Positions 53,901-64,000 of a DNA stretch of 64,000 nt are shown piece after piece. The stretch's first letter is position 1, and each line of letters starts with the position of its first letter. The translations under genes and the position numbers were made by a program. Origin of the DNA: Verrucomicrobiales bacterium (GTDB lineage Bacteria; Verrucomicrobiota; Verrucomicrobiia; Limisphaerales; J093); the NCBI GenBank assembly GCA_024233305.1, contig JACKPV010000026.1, positions 304,884 through 368,883 on the forward strand, written 5' to 3'. The notes below the pieces were generated by a model. It searched no databases. It was not told the origin of the DNA and saw only the letters and a program-made list of their open reading frames with translations.

Positions 53901-55392
53901 TCCGGTGGAACAAACCCGCGGGCAGGAGGGCCATGGCGATGCCTACAGCCCCGGGTGGTTCGAGATCGCGATGCCCGGTGGCGCCGCGGCCACCATGGTG
54001 ATCTGCGCCGACCCGACCGCGCCGTCCGCCGACGCGATCGCCGCGGCGTTGGCCTCGCCCGATGACGCGGCGATCCCCGATGCTCAGGCGTCGGCGGAAA
54101 CCGCGGCCCAGTTCCGGCCGGCGACCGCCGGGCCCGCCCCGGACGACCGTTTCGATGCGGCCCTGCGGCGCGCGTGCGAGGCCTTTGTGGTGGGCCGTGA
54201 CGGCGGGAAGACGGTGGTGGCCGGATATCCGTGGTTTCTGGACTGGGGGCGCGACACGCTCATCTGCGCCCGGGGGTTGCTGGCGGGCGGTTGGCGACGG
54301 GAGGTGCTCGAAATCCTGAAGGTCTTTGGACGGTTCGAGGAAGGCGGCACGCTGCCGAACGCGATCCACGGCGACAACGCGGCGAACCGCGAAACCTCGG
54401 ATGCTCCGCTCTGGTACGGGCTGGTCTGCGAAGAGTATGCGGACGGTCCCGGAGACGCGCTGTACCGGACCTGCGTGGAAGCCGGCGGACGGACGGTGGG
54501 CGAGGTGTTGCGCTCGATTGCCTGCGGATACCTGCGCGGAACGACCAACGGCATCCGGGTCGATCCGGCGTCCGGTCTGGTTTGGAGTCCGTCGCACTTC
54601 ACCTGGATGGACACCAACCATCCGGCGGGGACGCCGCGGGAAGGGTATCCCGTCGAGATTCAAGCGCTGTGGATCCGGTTGCTCCGGCAACTGGCCCGGC
54701 TGGAGGCGGCGCCGCTGGAGGAGCCGTGGTCGGTTCTGGCCGAGCGCGCCGGGGCTTCGTTCGCTTCGCTGTTCTGGCTGGAAACCAAGGGGTGGCCGGC
54801 GGATGTGCTGCTGGCGCCGCCCGGTCGCGCCGCGGCCGATGCGACGCCCAGCGATGCGCTTCGCAGCAACTGCCTGCTCGCGGTGGCGCTCGGGTTGTTC
54901 GCCGGCGCGCCGGCGCGACGCACCGTCGAGGCGGCCCGCCGCTGGTTGGTGACGCCGGGGGCCCTGCGGTCGCTCGCGCCCTTGCGGGTATCGCCACCGT
55001 TGCCGGTCACCGGTCCGTCCGGCGCGTTGTTGAACCATCCCGACGAACCGTACTGGGGCCGTTACGAGGGCGATGAAGACACGCGTCGCAAGCCGGCTTA
55101 TCACAACGGCACGGCCTGGACCTGGACGTTTCCCGGGTTTTGCGAAGCGCTCGTGCAGGCCTGGGGGAACGAACCTCCGGCGGTGGCGGCCGCCCGGGCC
55201 TACCTGGCCGGCATGGATCGCCTGCTGGCAGAAGGCTGCGCCGGCCAGCTGCCGGAAATCGTCGATGGCGATGCGCCGCATGCCCAGCGCGGCTGTGACG
55301 CTCAGGCCTGGGGCGTGACCGAAGCCCTGCGGGTCTGGCGAAGGCTGGCCGATGCACAAGCCGTTTCCGAAGGGGAAACAGCCGCCGAATAG
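50974..55392 (+). CDS. Bifunctional glycogen debranching enzyme (GH13 plus amylo-1,6-glucosidase)
   Basis: A 1472-residue cytoplasmic enzyme with two active regions, like the eukaryotic-type debranching protein. The N-terminal part has a GH13 barrel: HLLPVHPTPTTFARFGRFGSP, IVINHTGWGS, nucleophile D330 in DGFRCDAGY, acid/base E359 in VFLLEGLG, and H417-D418 in SETHDND. The C-terminal glucosidase (about 1060-1460) has YPWFLDWGRDTLICARGLL, GTLPNAIHGDN, SAPLWYG-like DAPLWYGL, WSPSHFTWMDTNHPAG, and PYWGRYEGDEDTRRKPAYHNG. The first would transfer maltooligosaccharide branches, the second hydrolyse the remaining alpha-1,6 glucose in glycogen breakdown. ATG 50974 fits the first beta segment; no ribosome site is clear. 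It converges on the transglutaminase gene. Confidence 0.9.
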   Translation: MPELQSSPAPGERLVRFVGDRVAFALRPAEGEPCPPGWRAFLRTNLGRADALREEIITAVEAGKPSSLASWRDIPLAWTDGAWRVTLPLAEVGWFEAKAYAVDPHGWQHWPPGDNLGLAVQPAWTRSGNTIYCAFTRMFGRGQEAATTTPSPLDAQLRQLDEKGYSVIPPSGTFRDLARELPHIFDRLGCRILHLLPVHPTPTTFARFGRFGSPYACQDLLAVDPALVAFDRRTTGLDQFRELAQGVHAREGRLFLDIVINHTGWGSTLWENRPDWFERQADGSFKSPGAWGNTWEDLVELRHDNPGLRRYIADALLEWCRRGVDGFRCDAGYMVPLDAWRYIIARVRQEFPDTVFLLEGLGGAWAATESLLAEGNMQWAYSELFQNHSGAQVAWYLDYALAQSRRCGLYVHYSETHDNDRLAARGRAWSLLRNRLCALASVNGGFGFTCGVEWLAAEKVNVHSRRGLAWGNEQHLIPELGALNRLLASHPCFFDGAQLTRLSGNEDPVFALLRRSGEGQDAVLVLVNTDPDHERECTLEVAPLAGAGLAPATGQEVSLIDLLGQTGPEIHCGGRQGLRFRLGPGAAYCLATQRQPSGVSGTTYSHRRALEAFALQALGRVLPVEALGDLDLPALADHVERDVAGFLAAIPRLRNRADAAALGRELFRGSEGYPAVIRWEAADVRRVTPWPGEHWLLVEDPARFRVTLRRSGRALPEHAVSVRAGNRHVAAFWADNTATGEATLEIERYGDGTQHIRGSLRSLNGAAETGPPAGRFPEIVLLTNGCGGMARLPADFGGVRSKYDCLLGANLHPRVPVDRHVLAKRARVWVNADGFLSPLNADTLAALEAGPPARWRFRAPAGDGRTAEIDLEAAMVPGGNTTVLRLSRPRKHARTSRDLPPDADVRLTVRIDIEDRSFHQETKHNSGADRHFRTHTARLPKAAGFQFRPAADRQLRVWTDHGKFHPEAEWCFNIPHPVEQTRGQEGHGDAYSPGWFEIAMPGGAAATMVICADPTAPSADAIAAALASPDDAAIPDAQASAETAAQFRPATAGPAPDDRFDAALRRACEAFVVGRDGGKTVVAGYPWFLDWGRDTLICARGLLAGGWRREVLEILKVFGRFEEGGTLPNAIHGDNAANRETSDAPLWYGLVCEEYADGPGDALYRTCVEAGGRTVGEVLRSIACGYLRGTTNGIRVDPASGLVWSPSHFTWMDTNHPAGTPREGYPVEIQALWIRLLRQLARLEAAPLEEPWSVLAERAGASFASLFWLETKGWPADVLLAPPGRAAADATPSDALRSNCLLAVALGLFAGAPARRTVEAARRWLVTPGALRSLAPLRVSPPLPVTGPSGALLNHPDEPYWGRYEGDEDTRRKPAYHNGTAWTWTFPGFCEALVQAWGNEPPAVAAARAYLAGMDRLLAEGCAGQLPEIVDGDAPHAQRGCDAQAWGVTEALRVWRRLADAQAVSEGETAAE

Positions 55393-55470
55393 CCGGCCAT
55401 CGGCCCCCTTCGCGGGACCGCCGCCCGGTCCAGCACCGGTTCCCTCGCGCCCGCCGACGCGCCGGGGGCT

Positions 55471-58400
55471 TCAGAGGCGTCGCAGGTCGAGCGTGCGGGG
55501 CATTTCGATGCTCGGGGCGGAGCGGCGGATGCGGATGCGTCCGGGGGTGTGGCCGTGCGTGAAGAAGCGTGCCACGCGGCGGGCCTCGGCTTCGAGGGCG
55601 TTGACGGGGAAGGTCTCGTAGTTGCGTCCCCCCGGATGGGCCACGTGATAGGTGCAGCCACCGATGGCCTTGCCGACCAGTTCGCCCTCCGCCTCGCTGT
55701 CGGCCAGGGCGCCTTCGCCGGTCGGGCTGTCCACGAGGTCGAACACGAGCGGCGAGTGCGGGGCGATGGTCGGGTGCAGGCAGGAGGCCGGTTGCCAGGC
55801 CCGGTAGCGCAGCCCGGCGACGAATTCGCCCGCGCGTCCGGTCGCGGTCAGCGGCAGGGCCACGCCGTTGACCGCGACCAGATGCCGCCCCCCCGTGCCG
55901 CCGCTCATGCCGGTGACCTTGATCTGCATCCGTTCGACCGACGAGTCCACGTAGCGGGTCGTGCCGCCGGCGCCGGCCTCTTCGCCCAACACCAGCCACG
56001 GTTCGATGGCCTGTCGCAGCTCGAGGGTGATGCCGTCGTAGCTGACGCGACCGACCACGGGGAACCGGAATTCGAGGAACGGCGCGTACCAGACGGGATC
56101 GATGCGGAAGCCGTGTTCGGCCAGTTCGTCCAGCACGGTCTTGAAGTCCTCGGCGCAGAAGTGCGGCAGGAGGAACTGATCGTGGAGCTGCGTGCCCCAA
56201 CGCTTGAGCGGCGCGTGGTAGGGGCGTTCCCAAAACCGCGCGATCAACGCCCGCAGGAGGAGCATCTGAGCCAGACTCATCCGCCAGTGCGGCGGCATCT
56301 CGAACCCGCGGAATTCGAGCAGGCCCAACCGTCCGCTCGAACCGTCCGGCGAATAGAGCTTGTCGATGCAGAATTCCGCCCGGTGGGTGTTGCCCGTCAG
56401 ATCGGTCAGGAGATGACGGAAGACGCGGTCGGTGAGCCAGGGCGGGAAGCCCGGGGCGCCCCCGGGGATCGCGGCGAGACCGGTTTCCGGATCGAGCGGT
56501 GGATCGGGCACCAACCGGTTGGCGATCTCGAGTTCGTAAACCGCATCCGCCCGGCCCTCGTCCACCCGCGGCGCCTGGCTCGTCGGGCCGATGAAGAGAC
56601 CGCTGAACAGGTAGCTCAGCGACGGGTGGTTGTTCCAGTAACCGACGAGGCTGCGCAGCAGGTCCGGGCGGCGGAGCAGGGGACTGTCCGAGGGGGTGGC
56701 GGCGCCGACGACCACATGGTTGCCGCCGCCGGTGCCGGTGTGGCGGCCGTCGAGCATGAACTTCTCGGTGCCCAGCCGGCATTGCCGCGCTTCCTCGTAC
56801 AGCGTGGCGGTGTTGTGCGCGAGCTGTTCCCAGGTGTGTGCGGGATGGATGTTCACTTCGATGACACCGGGATCGGGGGTCACCTTGATGCACTCGATCC
56901 GGTGGTCGGGCGGCGGCGTGTAGCCTTCGATGATCACCGGCATTTCAAGTCGTTGCGCCGTGCCTTCCACCGCGGTGATCAGCGCGAGGTAATCCTCGAT
57001 CCGGCGCGTGGGCGGCAGGAAGACGTGCAGCCGGCCTTCCCGGGCCTCGACGCACAGGGCGGTGCGGATGACCCAGCGGGCCGATTCGCCGACGCCCGGC
57101 GCGCGGTCCGCGGGATTGTCCGGATCGCCGGCGAACGGTTCCTCACCGAGGCGTTGGGGCACGATGACCTGCCGCTCGTCGGTCGGGCCGGAGACGATCT
57201 GTGCCAGTTGCGCGCCCCGGGGCGCCATCGCTTCGTGCGGCGGCAGGGAAGCGCGCGGTTCGAAGGGATCCTGCGCCGCCAGCCCGGGCGCTTCGTCCGG
57301 TTCGACCCAGGGCAACGAATCCAGCGGGAGCCGCAGCCCGATGGGGGAATCGCCGGGGACCAGCGCGATGCGCCGGCCCTGGACCATCCACAAGCCGCTG
57401 TGCCAGGTCGGGCCGTCCCGGGTTTCGCGGCGTTCGAGCGGCAGGATGAATCCGACCGGCGTCTGGGTGCCGCGCTCGGCGAGCCGCCGCAACCGCTCAC
57501 TGGTCAGGGGATCCTCGATGCGGTTGTCGACCGCGGTCACATTCACCGGGAGGCGGCGTCGGAGCCGGTCGAAATGGTCGGTGTCCTCGAAGGCGGCATT
57601 GATGTACTTCGGATTGACCTCGAGCGCGCGGCTCAGTTCCTGCATGAACCGGGCGGCGTGCCGGTGGGTGTGCCCGTAGTCCCGCTGGCCGTCGGCGATG
57701 AGGCCGGGGTCGGTCCAGATCGGTTCGCGGTCCCGGCGCCAGTAGAGGTTGAGCGACCACCGGGGAAGGGGTTCGCCCGGATACCATTTGCCCTGCGCAA
57801 AGTGCAGCAGGCCGCCCCCGCCGAAACGCGCCCGCAACCGGCGGATGAGTTGTTCGGACAACGCCCGCTTCGCCGGCCCGACCGCCGCGGTGTTCCATTC
57901 GGCGCCGTCGGGATCGTCGAGCGAAACGAACGTGGGTTCGCCGCCCATGGACAGCCGCACGTCATGGCGGGCGAGCCGGCGGTCGATGGCCCGGCCCGTG
58001 GCCTGGATGGCTTCCCATTGCGCCTCGGTGTAGGGCTTCGTGACGCGCGGATCCTCGTGGACGCGCGCGACGGACATCTGCACGTCGAACGCGACGCGCG
58101 ATTCACTGACACTGCCGCTGATCGGCGCCGCGCTGGTCGGGGACGGCGAGCAGGCCAGGGGCAAATGGCCCTCGCCGCACATCAGGCCGCTGGTGGCATC
58201 CAGGCCCACCCAGCCGGCGCCCGGCAGGTAAACCTCGGTCCAGGCGTGGAGGTCGGTGATGTCCTGCGCCACCCCGGCGGGCGCGTCCGGATCGATGGGC
58301 TTGAGGTCGGCCACCAACTGGATCGAATAGCCCGAGACAAACCGCGCCGCGAGCCCGCAACGGCGCAGCGCCTGCACCATGAACCACGTCATGTCCCGGC

Positions 58401-58959
58401 ACGAACCGCTGCCCAACCGCAACGTCTCCTCCGGAGTCTGCACCCCGGGATCCAGGCGCAACGTGTAGCGCAGGGCGCGGTTGACCTGCTGGTTGACGTC
58501 GACCAGGAAACCGACCGTCGCGCGCGGTGAACGGTCGATCTGCGCCAGGAACGCCGCGAACCGTTCGCCCGTGTCCGGCGCCGAAAGCGTTTCCAGGTAA
58601 GGCGCGAGTTCAAGGCGCAGATGAGCGTCGTAGGCGAACGGGTATTGTTCGGCGCTCTTTTCGAGAAAGAACTCGAACGGATTGATCACCGTCATGTCCG
58701 CCACCAGGTCGACCTCGGCGACGAACCGGCGGACCGGCTCGGGGAAGACGAGCCGGGCGAGGTAGTTGCCGTGGGGATCCTGCTGCCAGTTGATGAAATG
58801 CCCCTTGCCGGGCGGGCCCGGCTCGATCCGCAACGAGTAGCTGAGGATCGGGGTGCGGCAATGCGGCGCGGGGCGCAGGCGAACGACCTGCGGGCCAAGT
58901 TCGACCTCGCGGTCGTAGCCGTAGACGGTCCGGTGGTGAAGGGCGACTCGGATGGCCAT
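55471..58959 (-). CDS. Transglutaminase-like protein with DUF2126
   Basis: A 1162-residue cytoplasmic protein. Residues 1-100 match the bacterial transglutaminase N-domain (VALHHRTVYGYDREVELGPQ), residues 180-260 the papain-like core with catalytic triad C187 in GSGSCRDMTW, H238 in DLHAWTEVYLPG and D254 in GLDATSGL, and the rest (about 310-1130) is DUF2126, with LSMGGEPTFVSLDDPDGAEWN, GGGGLLHFAQGKWYPGEPLPRW, EVNIHPAHTWEQL, MLDGRHTGTGGGNHVVVG and FRGFEMPPHWRMS. Family knowledge: such genes usually sit with an alpha-E protein, a circularly permuted ATP-grasp gene and a proteasome-like protease, in a proposed peptide-tagging system. None of these is present here. It converges on the debranching-enzyme gene 78 bases away. 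Confidence 0.92.
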   Translation of the reverse strand: MAIRVALHHRTVYGYDREVELGPQVVRLRPAPHCRTPILSYSLRIEPGPPGKGHFINWQQDPHGNYLARLVFPEPVRRFVAEVDLVADMTVINPFEFFLEKSAEQYPFAYDAHLRLELAPYLETLSAPDTGERFAAFLAQIDRSPRATVGFLVDVNQQVNRALRYTLRLDPGVQTPEETLRLGSGSCRDMTWFMVQALRRCGLAARFVSGYSIQLVADLKPIDPDAPAGVAQDITDLHAWTEVYLPGAGWVGLDATSGLMCGEGHLPLACSPSPTSAAPISGSVSESRVAFDVQMSVARVHEDPRVTKPYTEAQWEAIQATGRAIDRRLARHDVRLSMGGEPTFVSLDDPDGAEWNTAAVGPAKRALSEQLIRRLRARFGGGGLLHFAQGKWYPGEPLPRWSLNLYWRRDREPIWTDPGLIADGQRDYGHTHRHAARFMQELSRALEVNPKYINAAFEDTDHFDRLRRRLPVNVTAVDNRIEDPLTSERLRRLAERGTQTPVGFILPLERRETRDGPTWHSGLWMVQGRRIALVPGDSPIGLRLPLDSLPWVEPDEAPGLAAQDPFEPRASLPPHEAMAPRGAQLAQIVSGPTDERQVIVPQRLGEEPFAGDPDNPADRAPGVGESARWVIRTALCVEAREGRLHVFLPPTRRIEDYLALITAVEGTAQRLEMPVIIEGYTPPPDHRIECIKVTPDPGVIEVNIHPAHTWEQLAHNTATLYEEARQCRLGTEKFMLDGRHTGTGGGNHVVVGAATPSDSPLLRRPDLLRSLVGYWNNHPSLSYLFSGLFIGPTSQAPRVDEGRADAVYELEIANRLVPDPPLDPETGLAAIPGGAPGFPPWLTDRVFRHLLTDLTGNTHRAEFCIDKLYSPDGSSGRLGLLEFRGFEMPPHWRMSLAQMLLLRALIARFWERPYHAPLKRWGTQLHDQFLLPHFCAEDFKTVLDELAEHGFRIDPVWYAPFLEFRFPVVGRVSYDGITLELRQAIEPWLVLGEEAGAGGTTRYVDSSVERMQIKVTGMSGGTGGRHLVAVNGVALPLTATGRAGEFVAGLRYRAWQPASCLHPTIAPHSPLVFDLVDSPTGEGALADSEAEGELVGKAIGGCTYHVAHPGGRNYETFPVNALEAEARRVARFFTHGHTPGRIRIRRSAPSIEMPRTLDLRRL

Positions 58960-59108
58960 GACGTGTCCGGTGGGGCGGAACCTGCGGTTGTGCCGTCGAC
59001 GCCCCCGCGCGTTTTCCCGGGGCCGCCAGCCTCGCCGGGGTCGTTGCGCAATCCCCGGACCGGCTGCCAGCCGGGTGGGCGACCCTGCTTCGTCGAAGCC
59101 GGCGCAAC

Positions 59109-61361
59109 CTAGTGATCCCGGTCGATGGCGTCAAGCGGACCGATGAAGCCCGCGTGGCGCCCCATCCAATACGGCAGCAACCAGAACACGCCGCAGCTTT
59201 CGAGCCGGCCTTCGGGATCGTGGAAGTCCCCGGAGCGGACCTCCCACGGGTTCTTGTCCCAGCGCATCACGCCCCGTTCACTCGGCGGCAGCATGCGGCT
59301 CGTTTGCAGCGGCGCGATCAACGGGCGCCGCACCAGTTCGACGTCGTCGCGCGCCGAGTTGTCCACCGTCCACTGCCGCAGGTCCAATGGAGTATCCCGC
59401 AGAAAGGCGACGGTTTCCTCCAGGTGGAAGCCCGTTCCGCCGAGCATCCCGAAGGCGAAGTTGAAGAAGGGGTTCTGCTCGTGTTCGACCGTCCGGTAGG
59501 CCCACTCGTAGCCCGCCAGAAAGTGCGCGTGCAACCTGGGTTCCCGCTCGTTCATCAGCAACCCCGGGGCCGCCAACGCCAGCAGTTCGTCGTCGATGTG
59601 CGTCCGTTCCCCCAGGCCGTAGGCCTTCGGACGACGCGCGTTCTCCGCGTAACCTTGTTCGTCGATCAGCCGGCGGAACTCCGCGAGGTAACGCCCGTTC
59701 CCGGTGATGTGATGCGCCGCCCGCAGGTAGGACAGGATCTCAAAGGAGTTGATCGGTCGTTCCACCCGCCAGTCAGGATCATGATTCAGCTTCTCCGGCG
59801 ACCAGACGCCCCAGCGCGTCGGTTCCCCGTCGAGGTCGCGCAGGACATAACCCCCGTCGATGATGCCGTCCATGATCCGCGCCACCAACCGCTGCACCCG
59901 GGACTTGCGCGCGTCGTCGGCCGCGAGATCGAAGTAGACCAGGTAGCCGTAGAGATGCCCCGTGATTTCGTCAGAACTTGTGTCACCCTTCCACAACCAC
60001 CTGCCGTCCGCCGACGGACGCCAGCGTTGTTCGACGATCTTGTAACGGGGATCGTGCCGGCGACGTTCCACCGTTTCGACCGCGTCGATTTCCTCGTTCG
60101 GATCCGCCATGCGCGTCCACGAAACCGGGATCACCGTGCGCGCCACGAACGATTCCGTGCCGGTCACCGTTTGGAGGAACTCCAGCGCATCGTAGGCGGT
60201 GTCGGCGTTATGCTTGGCATCCGGCGCTCCCGTCACGGCAAACCGATAGCTTTCCATCGCCAGATACATCGCCGTGTACTGACCGTCGTTGTCGTCGTCG
60301 CGCGGCTCGAATTGCGACCGGTCTGCTGGGTCGGGGAAGAAGCACTTCTCGACGAAGCCGGGTGGTCGCACGTGCCGGGCACGGCAAATATCGAGGTACC
60401 AGGCCGCCTTGTCCGCCAGTGTCATCCGGCGGCGTTTGATGGCGCTCACACCGCGGTCGGTCGCCACCCAGGCGGTCCCGTCGGCGTCCACCGCCACATC
60501 GCGGACATCGTCGCTCAGGAGCCAGCGGCGGCTGTGTCGCAGGGACCAATGGTCCCCGTCGAATCGCGCCACCCCGAGCCCGGTCCCCACCCAGAGCCGT
60601 CCATCCGGTCCGAAGGTCAGCGAGCGGACATCGTAATGTGGCAGGCCATTCGCGCCGGTGAAGCGCCCCACCCGGTTCCCCCCGGCATGGACATCCAGCC
60701 CCCCGAGACTCCCAATCCACAGCCGTCCGTCCGGCCCGAACGTCAGGGCCTGAAGCTCGGTGGAAACCAGGTCTTCCGGCCGGTGCTGCAACCGGACCTC
60801 CACCGGCCCGATCTCATAAAGCCCCGTGCCCGTGGCAATCCACCAACCTCGCGCCGGATCGAACGCCGACCCGCGAACATTGCGCGACCACCGCACCGGC
60901 AGCGCATACCAGACGGAGCCTTCCTGCTGCCATGCTCCCTCAGGTCCGAGCGCAACGAGCCCCGTGTCCTTTGCCCCGAGCACGGTCACCGGTCCCGGAA
61001 CGCCATGCCACTTCAGCAGGCTGTCTGCCAGAGGCGTATACACGCCATCCCACGCCGCGATCCAGACCTGGCCCGTCGGCGATTGGATCAGGTCGTAAGC
61101 CGGACCGTCCGGACCGCGGGAAGGCCGTTCCCAGACCCCGTCCCGCAGGCGAAAGACGCCGCCCCGCGTCGCCGCCCAAACCGTGCCGTCCCCGTCGACC
61201 AGCACCGCGCGCACATCGTCCCCCGCTCCACCGGTCTCGATGGGGTGCGGTTCATGGAACTCCTGCCAGAAAGGAACATCTGGAACAGGAGCCACCCGTT
61301 CGCCCCCGAAGGCGGCCACACCGCCGCCGAGGCCAAGGGCGACCAGGAACCGGAGCGTCAT
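59109..61361 (-). CDS. Exported propeller protein with helical C-terminal domain
   Basis: A 750-residue exported protein. After a signal peptide (LRFLVALGLGGGVAAFGG) the first 300 residues are propeller repeats of the two-component-regulator type: VRAVLVDGDGTVWAATRGGVF, LTFGPDGRLWIGSLGGLDV, LTFGPDGRLWVGTGLGVARF, VAVDADGTAWVATDRGVSA. The rest (about 310-750) is helical, with DDDNDGQYTAMYLAMESY, SDEITGHLYGYLVYFD, EILSYLRAAHHITGN and ERTHIDDELLALAAPGL, a pattern like alpha/alpha toroid glycan enzymes. No kinase part follows, so this is a propeller without signal output. An enzyme or glycan-binding role is possible; motifs do not settle it. The ATG at 61361 gives the best signal peptide. Confidence 0.78.
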   Translation of the reverse strand: MTLRFLVALGLGGGVAAFGGERVAPVPDVPFWQEFHEPHPIETGGAGDDVRAVLVDGDGTVWAATRGGVFRLRDGVWERPSRGPDGPAYDLIQSPTGQVWIAAWDGVYTPLADSLLKWHGVPGPVTVLGAKDTGLVALGPEGAWQQEGSVWYALPVRWSRNVRGSAFDPARGWWIATGTGLYEIGPVEVRLQHRPEDLVSTELQALTFGPDGRLWIGSLGGLDVHAGGNRVGRFTGANGLPHYDVRSLTFGPDGRLWVGTGLGVARFDGDHWSLRHSRRWLLSDDVRDVAVDADGTAWVATDRGVSAIKRRRMTLADKAAWYLDICRARHVRPPGFVEKCFFPDPADRSQFEPRDDDNDGQYTAMYLAMESYRFAVTGAPDAKHNADTAYDALEFLQTVTGTESFVARTVIPVSWTRMADPNEEIDAVETVERRRHDPRYKIVEQRWRPSADGRWLWKGDTSSDEITGHLYGYLVYFDLAADDARKSRVQRLVARIMDGIIDGGYVLRDLDGEPTRWGVWSPEKLNHDPDWRVERPINSFEILSYLRAAHHITGNGRYLAEFRRLIDEQGYAENARRPKAYGLGERTHIDDELLALAAPGLLMNEREPRLHAHFLAGYEWAYRTVEHEQNPFFNFAFGMLGGTGFHLEETVAFLRDTPLDLRQWTVDNSARDDVELVRRPLIAPLQTSRMLPPSERGVMRWDKNPWEVRSGDFHDPEGRLESCGVFWLLPYWMGRHAGFIGPLDAIDRDH

Positions 61362-61498
61362 GGGCTGGCGCCCGGCCCGACCTCGGTCGGCGGAACCAGA
61401 ATCCGGTAGTGTTGCGCGGATCATCCCCGGCTTGTACCAGCGCCTCCCCGCGGCGACAATTGAATCCCGGCGCCGCGCCCCAGTCCGTGCGCCCCTTA

Positions 61499-61669
61499 GC
61501 CGGATCAATTCAACCCGCGGTGGCCGCCGACGTGTGGTCGGCGCTGAAATCCAGGGGCTTACGCGGTCTCGCCGATTCCGACTGGCGGTCCCGTTTTGGT
61601 GAATCGTCACGCCAGGCGGCAGGCGGCCGCATCCCCACTGAATCATGCGCCGACTGCACGTCAGCGGCT
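61499..61669. repeat. Interspersed element, copy 4
   Basis: From GCCGGATCAATTCA to about CAGCGGCTCA, with left hairpin GCCGAC-gtgtg-GTCGGC and right CGCCGACTGCACGTCAGCG, where one stem base has changed. It lies inside the 572-base gap 61362-61933 between the propeller protein and the (CT)n gene. Confidence 0.75.
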
Positions 61670-61681
61670 CAGGTGATTGGG

Positions 61682-61745
61682 AGCGCGGAGTTCACTCCGC
61701 CAGCGGGTGGCCTCCAGTCGCGGCAAGCGGAGTGAATCTCGCGTT
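61682..61745. repeat. Short inverted repeat with internal hairpin
   Basis: TTCACTCCGC (61691-61700) is repeated as its inverse complement GCGGAGTGAA (61727-61736). The left arm also folds on itself (CGGAGT-TC-ACTCCG). It follows copy 4 of the interspersed element directly. The remainder up to 61921 shows no convincing gene. Confidence 0.5.
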
Positions 61746-61933
61746 CGTGCGCTCAAGGTCGCTCGGCCTCGGAAAAGCCCGTGTTACGCACCTCGGTCCC
61801 CGGCGGTGTCCTCGCCCCGGCCCGCCGCCCCGGGCGCGTGGCGCCCCTTGGTTCCCGGCAGGCAATCCAGGGTGAAGATCGGACAATTTATGCGTAGCGA
61901 CCGCTTGCCCGGTGAACGAGCATGGCAATCGTC

Positions 61934-64000
<2,067 letters not shown>

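Noticed and set aside
55415..55431. Hairpin GGACCG-CCGCC-CGGTCC between the convergent debranching and transglutaminase genes as terminator.
   Set aside because: Only six base pairs, no U-tract; expected by chance in such GC-rich DNA.
55549..58530. A 993-codon open frame antisense to the transglutaminase gene, and similar long antisense frames at 48752-51229, 46625-48751, 59112-61409, 51097-53433, 53482-55359, 38474-40645, 43648-45645 and 10760-12343.
   Set aside because: They mirror genes with clear domains, and their translations are Arg/Gly/His-rich with no motif. High GC content leaves few stop codons on the opposite strand.

Overview
The window is GC-rich bacterial DNA with no rRNA or tRNA gene seen. 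The gene content points to a Verrucomicrobiota member, probably of the Pedosphaera/Limisphaera group. This is inferred from the mix of a beta-propeller histidine kinase, Tat-exported Gfo/Idh and FAD oxidoreductases, a CotH-kinase/lamin-tail giant protein, multihaem cytochromes, an H-X9-DG remnant, a sigma-factor/Ser-Thr-kinase pair and many lone secreted proteins. Most starts lack a clear Shine-Dalgarno sequence.

Layout. 1-7.4 kb (minus strand): two secreted proteins separated by a pair of covarying hairpins, then a stand-alone receiver protein, a NarL-type response regulator overlapping its kinase, and a STAS protein. 7.6-12.3 kb: a five-haem-motif cytochrome and a divergent membrane pyrophosphatase. 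12.4-20.3 kb: Tat-exported Gfo/Idh oxidoreductase, TPR-AAA ATPase and an overlapping cinA-pyrD-U32 operon. 20.5-23.2 kb: a Tat-exported FAD oxidoreductase followed by a NapH-NapG-like fused polyferredoxin. 23.3-31 kb: BNR protein, class III aminotransferase, endonuclease V and a tandem duplication of a secreted protein. 31.2-35.3 kb: an ECF-type sigma factor and a transmembrane Ser/Thr kinase with WD40-like sensor. 35.3-38.4 kb: repeat-rich stretch with a pseudogene scrap, an LptF/G permease and a signal-peptide-bearing O-methyltransferase. 38.5-41.9 kb: octahaem cytochrome with HEAT and TPR repeats, a lipoprotein and an FHA/zinc protein. 42.1-45.6 kb: a BlaI repressor with its operator and a BlaR1-like M56 protease fused to an ExbD/TolR-like domain and a secretin. 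45.9-61.4 kb: CotH protein, glycogen debranching enzyme, DUF2126 transglutaminase and a secreted propeller protein. 61.9-64 kb: a large secreted beta-helix protein whose signal peptide is coded by a (CT)17 tract.

The strongest candidates for something undescribed are the BlaI / M56-TolR-secretin locus, in which one polypeptide appears to link cytoplasmic repressor control to an outer-membrane secretin, and the (CT)n tract that would switch a secreted protein on and off by repeat slippage. Two repeat families are also worth following: hairpins near position 300-480 with compensatory base changes, and a roughly 175-200 bp element with hairpin ends present in four main copies.
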